A DNA stretch of 64,000 bases, taken from the NCBI RefSeq assembly GCF_009764355.1, contig NZ_LNUA01000077.1:248001-312000 (forward strand), given 5' to 3'. This document shows positions 9,746 to 20,474 of the stretch, piece after piece; within the stretch, counting starts at the first letter, position 1; each line of letters starts with the position of its first letter. The notes beneath the pieces were generated by a model. That model made no database searches, was not told the origin of the DNA, and was given only the letters and a program-made list of their open reading frames with translations. Both the position numbers and the translations under genes were made by a program. The DNA is from Companilactobacillus bobalius (lineage in GTDB: Bacteria > Bacillota > Bacilli > Lactobacillales > Lactobacillaceae).

Positions 9746-11037
9746 TGCTTGGAACTATCAGAGATGCTCTAAAGGTAAAGGAGATACGTAAAAAGATCCT
9801 ATTTACCTTGATGTTACTTGTTATATATCGTTTGGGATCACAAATTACAGTGCCCGGTGTTAATGCCGCCGCAATGGATAAAGTCGGTTCTACAGGGTTA
9901 GTTCCCCTATTGGATACTGTAACCGGTGGTGGTCTTTCAAACTACTCTATTTTCTCGATGGGTGTTTCACCATTCATTACGGCTCAAATTGTTGTTCAAC
10001 TTTTACAAATGGACATTGTTCCTAAATTTGTTGAGTGGAGTAAACAAGGTGAAGTTGGCCGTAGAAAGTTAAATCAAGTAACGAGATATTTGACGATTGT
10101 TTTAGGTTTTGTTCAGTCAATCGGTATAACAGCCGGTTTTAACACTTTAAGTGGTTTAGGATTAGTTAAATCTCCTAATATAAGAGCTTTCGTTACAATT
10201 GGTATCATCTTAACTGGTGGTACGATGCTTCTTACATGGATCGGTGAGCAAATCACTGATAAAGGTCTAGGTAATGGAGTTTCAGTAATTATCTTCGCTG
10301 GTATTATTGCTAGATTCCCTAGTGGAATTAAAGAAATTTATCGTGATTATATTACTAATTCCAGTTCAGCAGATCTTGCAAAGAATATTGCATTCCTCGT
10401 TGGTCTTGTGATCATCATCTTGATTGTTGTGCAATTTGTTACATATGTTCAACAAGCAAGTAGAAGAATTCCTATTCAATATACAAGACGTGCTGCTGGT
10501 AGTGGTAGCGAAAGTTTCCTACCATTGAAGGTTAACGTTGCTGGTGTTATTCCTGTTATCTTCGCTAGTTCATTCATTGTTACGCCTCAAACAATTTTGA
10601 TGGCGTTCCAAAGTCATAGTGGAGATCAATGGTATCAAGTATTAACAGAAATATTCAGTATGCAGACTACAACAGGTTCTCTTCTCTATACATTGTTGAT
10701 TGTATTGTTTACATTCTTCTATGCATTTGTTCAAGTAAATCCTGAAAAGCTTGCAGAAAACCTACAAAAACAAGGGGCTTATATCCCTGGTATTTGGCCT
10801 GGTAATGAAACAATCAAGTTCATGTCAGGTGTATTAATGAAATTATCAACCGTCGGAGCTATGTTCCTAGGTTTGGTTTCATTACTTCCATTGCTAGCCG
10901 CTAACTTATTCAATTTACCTCAATCCATCGGATTAGGTGGTACAAGTTTATTGATTATCGTTGGTGTTGCTTTGGAAATGGATCGTCAATTACGTGGTCT
11001 TTTGATGAAACGTGAATACGTTGGATTTATTAGATAA
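9745..11037 (+). CDS. secY: SecY, protein-conducting channel subunit
   Basis: 430 residues with about ten membrane-spanning segments. Family blocks include the plug/TM2a region SIFSMGVSPFITAQIVVQLLQMD and the cytoplasmic loops with QQASRRIPIQYTRR and ENLQKQGAYIPGIWPG, which contact SecA and the ribosome. SecY is the core of the Sec translocon in the cytoplasmic membrane. It is co-transcribed with the ribosomal proteins and followed 18 bases later by adk, the standard Firmicutes arrangement. Confidence 0.98.
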   Translation: MLGTIRDALKVKEIRKKILFTLMLLVIYRLGSQITVPGVNAAAMDKVGSTGLVPLLDTVTGGGLSNYSIFSMGVSPFITAQIVVQLLQMDIVPKFVEWSKQGEVGRRKLNQVTRYLTIVLGFVQSIGITAGFNTLSGLGLVKSPNIRAFVTIGIILTGGTMLLTWIGEQITDKGLGNGVSVIIFAGIIARFPSGIKEIYRDYITNSSSADLAKNIAFLVGLVIIILIVVQFVTYVQQASRRIPIQYTRRAAGSGSESFLPLKVNVAGVIPVIFASSFIVTPQTILMAFQSHSGDQWYQVLTEIFSMQTTTGSLLYTLLIVLFTFFYAFVQVNPEKLAENLQKQGAYIPGIWPGNETIKFMSGVLMKLSTVGAMFLGLVSLLPLLAANLFNLPQSIGLGGTSLLIIVGVALEMDRQLRGLLMKREYVGFIR

Positions 11038-11055
11038 TTGGAGATGTTACAGACA

Positions 11056-11709
11056 ATGAATATTGTATTGATGGGATTACCTGGTGCTGGTAAAGGTACT
11101 CAAGCTGAAAAGATTGTTGAAGATTTTAAAGTTGTTCATATTTCAACTGGTGACATGTTTAGAGCAGCTATGGCCAATAAGACAGAAATTGGTCTAAAAG
11201 CTAAAGGGTTCATCGATAAAGGTGAACTTGTTCCAGATGATGTTACCGAAGGTATCGTTCAAGAACGTTTATCTGAAGATGATGTTCAAAAAGACGGATA
11301 TATGTTAGATGGATTTCCGAGAACTCTTGAACAGGCTAACGCTTTACAGACAATTGCAAAGAATGTAAACAAACCAATAGATGCTGTCATCTATATTGAT
11401 GTTAAGCCTGAAACATTAGTTGATCGCTTATCCGGAAGATATATTTGTTCTAATTGTGGAGCAACTTATCATAAAATTTACAATCCTACAAAGGTTGAAG
11501 GAACATGTGACGTCTGTGGCGGCCATGACTTCTATCAACGTGAGGACGATAAACCAGAAACTGTAAAGAATAGATTGAAAGTTAATATTGAAATGAATAC
11601 ACCATTAATTGATTTTTATGACAAGTTGAACTTGTTACATAAGATCAATGGTGAACAAGAAATAGATGAAGTTTATAACGAAGTAAAGAAAGTTTTACAA
11701 AGTTTGTAA
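11056..11709 (+). CDS. adk: adenylate kinase (zinc-lid type)
   Basis: 217 residues from the ATG at 11056 ([10 protein letters not shown]); codons upstream back to 11038 are in frame, but GGAG at 11040-11043 fits the later ATG. The P-loop GLPGAGKGT lies at residues 7-15 and the NMP-binding DGFPRT at 85-90. Cys131, Cys134, Cys151 and Cys154 form the zinc knuckle in the LID domain found in many Gram-positive adenylate kinases. It interconverts ATP, ADP and AMP. It is the last gene before the internal promoter at 11728-11756. Confidence 0.98.
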   Translation: MNIVLMGLPGAGKGTQAEKIVEDFKVVHISTGDMFRAAMANKTEIGLKAKGFIDKGELVPDDVTEGIVQERLSEDDVQKDGYMLDGFPRTLEQANALQTIAKNVNKPIDAVIYIDVKPETLVDRLSGRYICSNCGATYHKIYNPTKVEGTCDVCGGHDFYQREDDKPETVKNRLKVNIEMNTPLIDFYDKLNLLHKINGEQEIDEVYNEVKKVLQSL

Positions 11710-11727
11710 AACTTTTTGCTTTGAATG

Positions 11728-11756
11728 TTTACATGTACGGAAAATTATTGTATAAT
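11728..11756 (+). promoter_or_regulatory. promoter of the infA-rpmJ-rpsM-rpsK-rpoA-rplQ unit
   Basis: TTTACA at 11728-11733 and TATAAT at 11751-11756 are separated by exactly 17 bases, a strong sigma-A promoter. It lies in the 94-base gap after adk and would start transcription about 47 bases before the TTG of infA, separating the alpha-operon genes from the spc genes. Confidence 0.85.
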
Positions 11757-11803
11757 TCGCCAGTATATGCAGAATAATTTCATCCCGATGGAGGTTAATA
11801 TCT

Positions 11804-12022
11804 TTGGCAAAAGAAGATGTCATTGAAGTAGAAGGTACAATTTCAGAAACATTGCCTAATGCAATGTTTAAGGTAAAGCTTGAAAACGGAGCTACAATTT
11901 TAGCTCATGTGTCAGGTAAAATCCGTATGCACTATATCAGAATTTTACCCGGTGACAAGGTTACCGTGGAATTATCCCCTTATGATTTAACCAAGGGAAG
12001 AATTACATATAGATATAGATAA
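11804..12022 (+). CDS. infA: translation initiation factor IF-1
   Basis: 72 residues, TTG start with ATGGAGG upstream. It is a single OB-fold protein; [26 protein letters not shown] and [19 protein letters not shown] are invariant-type IF-1 sequence. It binds the 30S A site and helps IF-2 and IF-3 during initiation. First gene after the promoter at 11728-11756. Confidence 0.98.
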   Translation: MAKEDVIEVEGTISETLPNAMFKVKLENGATILAHVSGKIRMHYIRILPGDKVTVELSPYDLTKGRITYRYR

Positions 12023-12054
12023 TAAGTTTTTTAATGGAATGGAGGTTCCACAAC

Positions 12055-12171
12055 ATGAAAGTAAGACCATCCGTTAAACCTATGTGCGAACACTGTAAGG
12101 TAATTAAGAGACGCGGTCGCGTCATGGTTATTTGCTCTGCAGATCCAAAGCACAAACAAAGACAAGGATAA
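12055..12171 (+). CDS. rpmJ: 50S ribosomal protein L36, zinc-binding form
   Basis: 38 codons, beginning [15 protein letters not shown] and ending KHKQRQG. Cys11, Cys14, Cys27 and His33 give the C-x2-C-x12-C-x5-H zinc ribbon of the C+ type L36. GGAGGT lies ten bases before the ATG. It sits between infA and rpsM as in most Firmicutes. Confidence 0.97.
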   Translation: MKVRPSVKPMCEHCKVIKRRGRVMVICSADPKHKQRQG

Positions 12172-12196
12172 TATTTAATAGGAGGTGTATTGATTA

Positions 12197-12562
12197 ATGG
12201 CTCGTATAGCAGGTGTAGATTTACCTCGTGATAAGAGAATCGTTATTGCTCTAACATACATTTTTGGTGTTGGCGAAACAACAGCTCAAAAAGTATTGAA
12301 AGATGCTGGCGTATCAGAGGATATTCGTACAAGAGACTTAACTCCTGATCAAGAAGAAAAAATTCGTGCAGAAGTTGACAAGATTCGTGTCGAAGGTGAC
12401 TTACGTCGTGAAGTAAGTATGAACATCAAGAGACTACAAGAAATTGGTTCATACCGTGGCATGAGACATCGTCGTGGTTTGCCAGTTCGTGGTCAAAACA
12501 CAAAGAACAATGCAAGAACTCGTAAGGGCAAGAAGACTGCCATTGCAGGTAAGAAGAAGTAA
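12197..12562 (+). CDS. rpsM: 30S ribosomal protein S13
   Basis: 121 residues. [26 protein letters not shown] and the basic C-terminal region with [27 protein letters not shown] are diagnostic. S13 contacts the P-site tRNA and bridges to the 50S subunit. AGGAGGTG lies before the ATG. Normal length. Confidence 0.98.
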   Translation: MARIAGVDLPRDKRIVIALTYIFGVGETTAQKVLKDAGVSEDIRTRDLTPDQEEKIRAEVDKIRVEGDLRREVSMNIKRLQEIGSYRGMRHRRGLPVRGQNTKNNARTRKGKKTAIAGKKK

Positions 12563-12586
12563 TAAGATAAAGATAGGAGGTTAATC

Positions 12587-12973
12587 ATGGCACAAACTAA
12601 AGGTCGTAAGCGCCGTACTAAGAAGCATATTGAATCTGGTGTTGCACATATCCACTCCACATTCAACAATACACTAGTTATGATCACTGATGTTAACGGT
12701 AATGCCGTTTCATGGTCATCAGCTGGTGCATTAGGATTCAAAGGTAGTCGTAAATCAACACCATTTGCTGCACAAATGGCTGGTGAGGCTGCTGCTAAGG
12801 AATCAATGGAACATGGTATGAAAACAGTTGAAGTAGCTGTTAAGGGTCCAGGCTCTGGTCGTGAAGCTGCAATCCGTTCATTACAAGCTACTGGTTTGGA
12901 AATTACTGCTATTCGTGATGTTACACCAGTTCCTCACAATGGTTCTCGTCCTCCAAAGCGTCGTCGTGTATAG
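12587..12973 (+). CDS. rpsK: 30S ribosomal protein S11
   Basis: 128 residues. The conserved blocks [18 protein letters not shown] and the C-terminal [19 protein letters not shown] identify S11, part of the platform that contacts the Shine-Dalgarno helix. AGGAGG upstream. Order rpsM-rpsK-rpoA is canonical for Firmicutes (no rpsD here). Confidence 0.98.
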   Translation: MAQTKGRKRRTKKHIESGVAHIHSTFNNTLVMITDVNGNAVSWSSAGALGFKGSRKSTPFAAQMAGEAAAKESMEHGMKTVEVAVKGPGSGREAAIRSLQATGLEITAIRDVTPVPHNGSRPPKRRRV

Positions 12974-13036
12974 AATGGTTGTATACCCATATGAACTAAG
13001 CTACACACATTTCGTTTTGAAAGGGGAACTAACCGA

Positions 13037-13975
13037 ATGATCGAATTTGAAAAGCCAACCATTACTTCTGTTGAAGAAAGTAAAGACTATGGCAAATATA
13101 TTATCGAACCGCTTGAAAGAGGTTATGGTACAACTTTAGGTAATTCATTACGTAGAGTTTTATTAGCATCATTACCTGGTACAGCGGTGTCTGATATTCA
13201 AATAGATGGTGTTTTGCATGAATTTTCAGCTGTTGATGGCGTAATTGAAGACGTTACACAAATTGTGTTAAACGTGAAGAAATTAAAGCTTAAGTCATAT
13301 GCTGATGACAGTTTAAAGGCTGAAATCGACGTTGTTGGTCCAGCTACTGTTACAGCAAATGATATCAAGGCTGATGATGACTTGGAAATCCTCGATCCAG
13401 AACAATTTATTTGTACTGTTGCTGAGGGTGGACACTTCCACATGCAAATGACAGTTATTAATGGTCGTGGATATACTCCTGCAGAACAAAATAAGACGGA
13501 CGAAACACCTATCGGTGTTCTTCCAGTTGACTCAATTTTTACACCCGTAGAAAAAGTCAACTATCAAGTTGAAAACACTCGTGTGGGTAAGAGAAACGAC
13601 TTCGACAAATTAACAATCGATATCTGGACAAATGGTTCAATTGGACCACGCGAAGCTATTAGTTTGTCAGCTAAGATTCTTACAGAACATTTAACAAGTT
13701 TTGTAAATCTTACTGAAGAAGCTAAGAGTGCTGACATGATGATCGAAAAAGAGGAAACTCAAAAAGAGAAGAAACTTGAAATGACTATTGAAGAACTTGA
13801 CTTGTCAGTTCGTTCATATAATTGTTTGAAGCGTGCCGGTATTAATACTGTGCAAGAGCTTACTGAAAAATCCGAAGCAGATATGATGCGTGTCCGTAAT
13901 CTTGGACGTAAATCACTTGTTGAGGTTAAAGAAAAGCTTGCTGATCTTGGATTATCATTAAAGCAAGAAGACTAA
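13037..13975 (+). CDS. rpoA: RNA polymerase alpha subunit
   Basis: 312 residues. The N-terminal dimerisation domain includes [23 protein letters not shown] (about residues 31-53). The C-terminal domain, from about residue 250, has the helix-hairpin-helix [19 protein letters not shown] and the [15 protein letters not shown] segment used for UP-element and activator contacts. It assembles the polymerase core. A 63-base gap after rpsK contains AAAGGGG as ribosome binding site. Confidence 0.98.
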   Translation: MIEFEKPTITSVEESKDYGKYIIEPLERGYGTTLGNSLRRVLLASLPGTAVSDIQIDGVLHEFSAVDGVIEDVTQIVLNVKKLKLKSYADDSLKAEIDVVGPATVTANDIKADDDLEILDPEQFICTVAEGGHFHMQMTVINGRGYTPAEQNKTDETPIGVLPVDSIFTPVEKVNYQVENTRVGKRNDFDKLTIDIWTNGSIGPREAISLSAKILTEHLTSFVNLTEEAKSADMMIEKEETQKEKKLEMTIEELDLSVRSYNCLKRAGINTVQELTEKSEADMMRVRNLGRKSLVEVKEKLADLGLSLKQED

Positions 13976-14005
13976 TCATATCAAATTCAAACAGGAGGTA
14001 TAGAC

Positions 14006-14386
14006 ATGGGCTACCGTAAATTAGGACGTAACAGTTCTCAAAGAAAAGCAATGTTACGCGATTTAACTACTGATTTAATCATTAATGAACATATTGTTAC
14101 AACTGAAACTCGCGCTAAAGAAATCAGTCGTACAACAGAAAAAATGATAACCTTAGGTAAACGCGGCGATTTACATGCTCGTCGTCAAGCTGCTGCTTAT
14201 GTTAGAAACGAAGTTGCTAACATTTCAGAAGAAGATGATGCAGTTGTTGTTCAATCAGCTCTTCAAAAATTATTCAGTGATATTGCACCTCGTTACAAAG
14301 AACGTAATGGTGGATACACACGTATTTTGAAGACAACTCCACGTCGTGGAGACGCAGCTCCAATGGTTATTATTGAATTAGTTTAA
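14006..14386 (+). CDS. rplQ: 50S ribosomal protein L17
   Basis: 126 residues. [20 protein letters not shown] and the C-terminal [30 protein letters not shown] are diagnostic of L17, which sits near the tunnel exit. Last gene of the ribosomal cluster; it is followed by a large branched terminator RNA at 14419-14524. Confidence 0.98.
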   Translation: MGYRKLGRNSSQRKAMLRDLTTDLIINEHIVTTETRAKEISRTTEKMITLGKRGDLHARRQAAAYVRNEVANISEEDDAVVVQSALQKLFSDIAPRYKERNGGYTRILKTTPRRGDAAPMVIIELV

Positions 14387-14418
14387 TAATAATTGTTTAT
14401 TAATCATTAAAAAATCAG

Positions 14419-14524
14419 TCATTCTGATAAGCTAGTGAGTGTTAAGATGATGGTTGTTAGCAACCAAGTCTATCTCTGAGATCCCTTTAATCGGGGACAC
14501 TAACTTGTCGAATGATTTTTTTTT
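14419..14524 (+). terminator. branched terminator RNA after the alpha operon (candidate ncRNA)
   Basis: TCATTC (14419-14424) pairs with GAATGA (14510-14515). After one bulged base, GATAAGCTAGTG (14426-14437) pairs with CACTAACTTGTC (14498-14509) with a single C-A mismatch and one wobble pair. A run of nine T follows at 14516-14524, so it should act as an intrinsic terminator. The 60-base apex is itself structured: TGGTTG/CAACCA at 14451-14466 forms a perfect six-pair hairpin, and TCCC (14482-14485) can pair with GGGA (14494-14497). This is far more elaborate than the other terminators here, so a separate RNA function is possible but not shown. Confidence 0.7.
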
Positions 14525-14540
14525 GCCCTTTTTTGTTTTC

Positions 14541-14569
14541 TTGATTATTGAAGTTAGTTATTATATATG
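14541..14569 (+). promoter_or_regulatory. promoter of the ecfA1-ecfA2-ecfT-truA unit
   Basis: TTGATT at 14541-14546 and TATATG at 14564-14569 are spaced by 17 bases, immediately downstream of the branched terminator. Transcription would begin about 15-20 bases before the ribosome binding site AAGGAG at 14581-14586. Confidence 0.6.
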
Positions 14570-14592
14570 TAATACGGTTCAAGGAGATAACT

Positions 14593-15426
14593 TTGGAAAA
14601 AATCATTTCAATTAAAAACTTAAATTATACTTATCCCGATTCTAAGAAACCTGCAATTAATAATTTAACTGTGGATATCTATAAAAACGAGTGGTTATCA
14701 ATCGTTGGTAAAAACGGTAGTGGTAAGTCAACATTGACTAAACTGATCGATGGTTTAATTGATGCCGACTCTGGTACAATCGAAATTGACGGACAAGAAA
14801 TTAATGAGAATAATATTTGGGAAGTTAGAACTAAGATTGGAATCGTCTTTCAAAATCCAGATCATCAATTTGTTGGAGCAACGGTTGAAGATGATGTTGC
14901 TTTTGGTTTGGAGAATCAAGGTATGCCAAGAGAGCAAATGGTCAAAGAAGTAGATCATGCTTTAGAATTAGTTGGTATGCATGATTTTAAAAAACGTGAT
15001 CCACAGACACTTTCTGGTGGACAGAAGCAACGAGTGGCTATTGCTGGTGTCTTAGCTACTAAACCTCGAATTATTATTATGGATGAATCTACTAGTATGT
15101 TGGACCCCGAAGGACGTAGAACGGTTTTGAATTTAATTCAAAATTTACGTCAGCAACAGGATCTAACAATCATTTCAATTACACATGATATATCGGAGAC
15201 AGAATTATCACAGAGAATCGTTGTCTTGAGTGATGGACAGATTGTACGAGACGATATACCTAAGAACATTTATAATATAGGAACTAATTTAAGCAAATTT
15301 GGCCTTGAGGAACCATTTTCTGATGAATTGATATCAACACTAAGGGATTCATTAGAATTGCCTGAGGGTTATCTAAATGAAGAGGAGCTAATGAAGCAAT
15401 TATGGAAATTACGTTCGAACATGTAA
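14593..15426 (+). CDS. ecfA1: ECF transporter energy-coupling ATPase 1
   Basis: 277 residues from the TTG at 14593, chosen because AAGGAG at 14581-14586 is six bases upstream. ABC ATPase: Walker A GKNGSGKST at residues 39-47, Q-loop in VFQNPDHQF, signature LSGGQ at 140-144 and Walker B IIIMDE at 160-165. With EcfA2 and EcfT it forms the shared energising module that pairs with various substrate-binding S components for vitamins and metals, none of which is encoded next to it. It overlaps ecfA2 by 25 bases. Confidence 0.95.
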   Translation: MEKIISIKNLNYTYPDSKKPAINNLTVDIYKNEWLSIVGKNGSGKSTLTKLIDGLIDADSGTIEIDGQEINENNIWEVRTKIGIVFQNPDHQFVGATVEDDVAFGLENQGMPREQMVKEVDHALELVGMHDFKKRDPQTLSGGQKQRVAIAGVLATKPRIIIMDESTSMLDPEGRRTVLNLIQNLRQQQDLTIISITHDISETELSQRIVVLSDGQIVRDDIPKNIYNIGTNLSKFGLEEPFSDELISTLRDSLELPEGYLNEEELMKQLWKLRSNM

Positions 15427-16256
15427 CACATTCTTATGATGCTAATAGTCCCATGGCAAATCTTGGTTTAGACGATGTTTCTTTGAAAATAGATGATAAA
15501 AAATTTACCGCTATTGTTGGTCAAACTGGTAGTGGTAAATCTACTCTAGTACGTCATATTAACGCGCTTTTGAAACCTACTTCAGGAAAACTAACTGTTG
15601 GTGATCGTGTTATTACATCTGAAACTAATAATAAAAACCTTAAACCATTGCGTAAAAAGGTTGGCATGGTTTTTCAATTTCCGGAGAGTCAGTTATTTGA
15701 AGAGACTGTGGAAAAAGATATCATGTTTGGACCAATGAATTTTGGCTTCAGTGAATCTGATGCTAAAGATGCAGCTCATGAAATGATCGAATTAGTTGGT
15801 TTAAGTAAAGATTATTTACAGAAATCACCATTTGACTTATCCGGTGGACAAATGCGTCGTGTGGCTATTGCCGGTGTCCTAGCTAGTAATCCTGAAACTA
15901 TTATTTTAGATGAACCAACAGCAGGTTTAGATCCAGTTGGTCGCCATGAGATTATGGATCTGTTTAAAAATTTACAGTCAAAAGGTAGAACAATCATTTT
16001 GATCACGCATAATATGGATGATGTAGCTAATTATGCAGATGAAATGGCTGTTATGAGTCAAGGAAAATTAGTAGCTAGTGGATTGCCAAGCGACGTCTTC
16101 AACAATCAAGATTTATTGAAGAATGATTTATTAACTTTGCCTCAGAGTGCCCAGTTTGCACAATCATTGGCGCAAAAATATTTCCAATTTAATAAATTAC
16201 CTATTACAATTGATGAATTGAGTGCAGAAATAAAACAACAGGTAAATGGTGATTAG
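15402..16256 (+). CDS. ecfA2: ECF transporter energy-coupling ATPase 2
   Basis: 284 residues. Walker A GQTGSGKST at residues 40-48, Q-loop VFQFPESQLFE typical of EcfA2 paralogues, signature LSGGQMRRVAIAGVLA and Walker B TIILDEPTAGLD. It forms the heterodimeric ATPase with EcfA1. The start lies 25 bases inside ecfA1 and the stop abuts the ecfT start, so the three genes are tightly coupled. Confidence 0.96.
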   Translation: MEITFEHVTHSYDANSPMANLGLDDVSLKIDDKKFTAIVGQTGSGKSTLVRHINALLKPTSGKLTVGDRVITSETNNKNLKPLRKKVGMVFQFPESQLFEETVEKDIMFGPMNFGFSESDAKDAAHEMIELVGLSKDYLQKSPFDLSGGQMRRVAIAGVLASNPETIILDEPTAGLDPVGRHEIMDLFKNLQSKGRTIILITHNMDDVANYADEMAVMSQGKLVASGLPSDVFNNQDLLKNDLLTLPQSAQFAQSLAQKYFQFNKLPITIDELSAEIKQQVNGD

Positions 16257-17054
16257 ATGAATAAATTAATTATGGGACGATATTTACCCGGGGATTCATT
16301 GATTTATCAGTTAGATCCGCGTGGTAAATTTTTATTAACATTCTATTTTGTTGGCATTGTCTTTTTAGCCAATAATGTGGCATCATATGTATTTCTCATG
16401 GCGTTTGTTTTATTTGCTGTCTATTTATCTAAAATTAATTTTGGCTTCTTTATAAAGGGATTGCGGCCGATATTTTGGCTGATTTTATTCACAGTTTTAC
16501 TGCAATTGTTCTTTACGCCTAGTTCCCATCCAATTTGGCACTGGGGCTTTTTGACCTTATCCAAAGAGGGTATGGTTATTGCTAGTTATATCTTTGTAAG
16601 ATTCGTGTTGATCATTTTTATCTCAACACTATTGACCTTAACAACGACACCAATCGAAATTTCCGATTCAATCGAGAGCATTTTGAAACCATTAAAGAAA
16701 GTGAACTTTCCAGTTACTCAAGTAGCTTTAATGTTGTCGATTGCCTTAAGATTCGTGCCATTGTTGGTTGATGAAACGACCAAGATCATGGACGCACAGA
16801 GAGCTCGTGGAGTAGATTTTGGTGAGGGTGGTTTGATTAAACGGATCAAATCATTTGTACCAATACTGATTCCGCTCTTTGTCAGCAGTTTTTCAATTGC
16901 TTATGATTTAGCAATTGCTATGGAATCACGTGGTTACAAAGACGGTGAAGGCCGCAGTAAGTATCGTGTATTAAAATGGAGTAAGCGTGATAATATCACG
17001 GTTTTGGTTATGTTGGCTGTAACCATCATATTATTATTTATTCGGAGTTATTAA
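16257..17054 (+). CDS. ecfT: ECF transporter transmembrane subunit EcfT
   Basis: 265 residues with about five hydrophobic segments and a long cytoplasmic part. The two coupling-helix motifs are visible as AQRARGVDFG and AMESRGYKDG (ARG/SRG type), which dock into the ATPase pair. It links the ATPases to exchangeable S components in the membrane. The ATG follows the ecfA2 stop directly; truA starts three bases after its stop. Confidence 0.95.
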   Translation: MNKLIMGRYLPGDSLIYQLDPRGKFLLTFYFVGIVFLANNVASYVFLMAFVLFAVYLSKINFGFFIKGLRPIFWLILFTVLLQLFFTPSSHPIWHWGFLTLSKEGMVIASYIFVRFVLIIFISTLLTLTTTPIEISDSIESILKPLKKVNFPVTQVALMLSIALRFVPLLVDETTKIMDAQRARGVDFGEGGLIKRIKSFVPILIPLFVSSFSIAYDLAIAMESRGYKDGEGRSKYRVLKWSKRDNITVLVMLAVTIILLFIRSY

Positions 17055-17057
17055 TTT

Positions 17058-17804
17058 ATGACAATAAGATACAAATTAACCATCGCTTATGATGGAACTA
17101 AGTTTCATGGCTTTCAAAAACAAAAGCAATTAAGAACGGTTGAAGGTGTACTTGAAAAAGCTATTTCGAGAATTGCTAATGGAGAAGAGATCAAGGTCTT
17201 CGCTTCAGGTAGAACTGATGCTGGAGTTCATGCTTTGGCACAGGTAGTACATTTTGATTATCCAAGATTTATCCCAGCTGACAGTATGATGCGTGCTATT
17301 AATACGTTGATGCCTTTGGATGTATTGGTCAAAAAATCAGAGATTGTCGATGAAAATTTTCATGCCCGATTTAATGTTAAAAAGAAAACCTATATGTATC
17401 GTGTAGATCTAGGGCATTATACCGATCCATTCAAGCGTTTTTATACAGGGCACTATCCTTATCCTTTGGATGTGGATAAAATAAAAATTGCAATCAAAGA
17501 TTTAATTGGAGAACACGATTTTACTAGCTTTGCAGCTGCTGGTGGCGTGATTGAAAATAAAGTTAGAACTATCTATTCAGCTACAGTTGAGTATAATAAA
17601 GAGAACAATGAATTAGTTTTTGAGTTTACAGGTAATGGTTTCTTATATAATATGGTTAGAATTCTTGTGGCAACTCTGTTGGAAATCGGTAACGGTCGCA
17701 GAGATGTTCATGACTTTTTACGTTTATATGAAGTAAAGGATCGCCAGGAAGCTAGAGGGACAGCACAAGCTAGTGGTCTATATTTGAAAGAGGTTTTTTA
17801 TTAA
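17058..17804 (+). CDS. truA: tRNA pseudouridine(38-40) synthase
   Basis: 248 residues. The catalytic Asp54 lies in [16 protein letters not shown], the TruA motif, and a second family block is [15 protein letters not shown]. It isomerises uridines 38-40 in tRNA anticodon arms. Its location after ecfT and before rplM-rpsI is standard in Bacilli. Last gene of the ecf unit; transcription may run into the rplM leader. Confidence 0.97.
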   Translation: MTIRYKLTIAYDGTKFHGFQKQKQLRTVEGVLEKAISRIANGEEIKVFASGRTDAGVHALAQVVHFDYPRFIPADSMMRAINTLMPLDVLVKKSEIVDENFHARFNVKKKTYMYRVDLGHYTDPFKRFYTGHYPYPLDVDKIKIAIKDLIGEHDFTSFAAAGGVIENKVRTIYSATVEYNKENNELVFEFTGNGFLYNMVRILVATLLEIGNGRRDVHDFLRLYEVKDRQEARGTAQASGLYLKEVFY

Positions 17805-17822
17805 AAAATCTGTGGATAAATA

Positions 17823-17934
17823 TTGACTTAATGTGAGAATCAAAGTATCATTGTAGCTGGTATTGTTTGCCCCACGATAAGCCCCGGAAACTTATTGAGT
17901 TGTCAAACAGACGTAGAAACTGGAGGAATTTAAA
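17823..17934 (+). promoter_or_regulatory. rplM promoter and L13-type leader
   Basis: TTGACT (17823-17828) and TATCAT (17846-17851) are 17 bases apart, placing the transcript start near 17858. The leader then folds: TGTTTG (17864-17869) pairs with CAAACA (17904-17909), and inside it ATAAG (17877-17881) pairs with CTTAT (17891-17895) around a G/C-rich loop. An L13 leader acting as an autoregulatory site is established for rplM of Firmicutes; the structure and position fit, though I could not run a covariance model. Confidence 0.75.
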
Positions 17935-18378
17935 GTGCGTACAACACCATTAGCAAAAGCAAGTGAAGTTGAACGTAAATGGTATGTAATTGACGGTGAA
18001 GATGTTGTCTTAGGTAGACTTTCATCTGTTGTTGCTTCTATTCTTAGAGGTAAAAACAAACCTACTTACACACCTAACGTTGATACAGGTGATAATGTTA
18101 TTGTCATCAATGCAGATAAAGTTAGATTAACAGGTAGAAAAGCAAAGAATAAGATTTACTATTCTCATTCAGATCACCCAGGTGGGTTGAAGAGCATTAG
18201 TGCTGGTCAAAAACAAGCTGAAAAGCCAGACAGATTCATTGAAGATTCTGTTCGTGGTATGCTACCTAAGAACACTCTTGGTCGTCTAGAAATCAAGAAA
18301 TTGCATGTTTATGCAGGTTCAGAACACAACCACCAAGCACAAAATCCAGAAAAATTGGATATCAACAAACTAATTTAA
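17935..18378 (+). CDS. rplM: 50S ribosomal protein L13
   Basis: 147 residues, GTG start with TGGAGG upstream. The segments [28 protein letters not shown] and [23 protein letters not shown] are diagnostic. L13 is an early 50S assembly protein and is probably the ligand of its own leader at 17864-17909. It is co-transcribed with rpsI 14 bases downstream. Confidence 0.98.
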   Translation: MRTTPLAKASEVERKWYVIDGEDVVLGRLSSVVASILRGKNKPTYTPNVDTGDNVIVINADKVRLTGRKAKNKIYYSHSDHPGGLKSISAGQKQAEKPDRFIEDSVRGMLPKNTLGRLEIKKLHVYAGSEHNHQAQNPEKLDINKLI

Positions 18379-18391
18379 GGAGGAAAAGAAT

Positions 18392-18784
18392 TTGGCACAA
18401 GTATCATACGCCGGAACAGGTCGTCGCAAGGATTCAGTTGCTCGTGTACGCTTAGTTCCTGGAAACGGAAAGATTACTATCAACAAACGTGATGTCAAAG
18501 ATTACATTCCTTTTGACAATTTGATTGCTGATATGAAACAACCTCTAGATGTAACTGAAACAGCAGAAAGCTATGACGTTATTGCTAACGTTAACGGTGG
18601 AGGCTTCTCAGGACAAGCTGGAGCAATTAGACATGGTATTGCTAGAGCCTTACTTGACGTAGATCCTGATTTTAGACCTACACTTAAGTCAGCCGGCTTC
18701 TTAACACGTGACCCTCGTATGAAGGAACGTAAGAAACCAGGTCTTAAGAAAGCTCGTAAAGCTTCACAATTCTCAAAACGTTAA
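18392..18784 (+). CDS. rpsI: 30S ribosomal protein S9
   Basis: 130 residues, TTG start with AAGGAGG upstream. [21 protein letters not shown] and the C-terminal [25 protein letters not shown] are S9 signatures; the final KR contacts P-site tRNA. Followed by a strong intrinsic terminator. Confidence 0.98.
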   Translation: MAQVSYAGTGRRKDSVARVRLVPGNGKITINKRDVKDYIPFDNLIADMKQPLDVTETAESYDVIANVNGGGFSGQAGAIRHGIARALLDVDPDFRPTLKSAGFLTRDPRMKERKKPGLKKARKASQFSKR

Positions 18785-18808
18785 TATTTATATTTCCAGT
18801 TTTGGATC

Positions 18809-18841
18809 AAAAACATCTCTCATTTCGAGGGATGTTTTTTG
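18809..18841 (+). terminator. intrinsic terminator after rpsI
   Basis: AACATCTCTC (18812-18821) pairs with GAGGGATGTT (18827-18836) and is followed by a run of T, ending the rplM-rpsI transcript. Confidence 0.9.
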
Positions 18842-18871
18842 TTGTAGAAAATTTATTTACATTTAAATATC

Positions 18872-18908
18872 TGAAAACGTTTACAAAAATCAACTTCTTT
18901 GATATTAT
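18872..18908 (+). promoter_or_regulatory. 6-phospho-beta-glucosidase promoter with overlapping cre site
   Basis: TGAAAACGTTTACA at 18872-18885 matches the CcpA cre consensus TGWAANCGNTNWCA at all 14 positions. Its last six bases are also the -35 box TTTACA (18880-18885), which is followed after exactly 17 bases by the -10 TATTAT (18903-18908). CcpA bound here would block the promoter, predicting repression on glucose. Confidence 0.88.
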
Positions 18909-18910
18909 TA

Positions 18911-18926
18911 ACTCGTTCGAATGAGT
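18911..18926 (+). promoter_or_regulatory. palindromic operator just downstream of the -10 box
   Basis: ACTCGTTCGAATGAGT is a 16-base palindrome with only one mismatched base pair, two bases after the -10 box at 18903-18908, so a bound protein would cover the transcription start. The GntR/HutC-type regulator encoded at 20475-21203 is the natural candidate, but this is inference. Confidence 0.6.
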
Positions 18927-18944
18927 GGAAAACTTAAAACGTAG

Positions 18945-20390
<1,446 letters not shown>

Positions 20391-20414
20391 TGAGGTATGA
20401 TAATAAATGATTAG

Positions 20415-20456
20415 AAAACGTATTCCTAACGCTTGATAATGGGATGCGTTTTTGTT
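20415..20456 (+). terminator. intrinsic terminator between the GH1 gene and gntR
   Basis: AAAACGTATTCC (20415-20426) pairs with GGGATGCGTTTT (20441-20452), with wobble pairs, and is followed by TTGTTTT. It lies only ten bases before the regulator's ribosome binding site, so the regulator is either expressed by read-through or from a promoter inside the GH1 gene. Confidence 0.75.
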
Positions 20457-20474
20457 TTGGAGGAAATTTTAGAA

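Noticed and set aside
14407..14530. T-box or vitamin riboswitch for the ECF genes
   Set aside because: No T-box motif is present and the ecf promoter lies downstream of the element, so the element is not in the ecf transcript.
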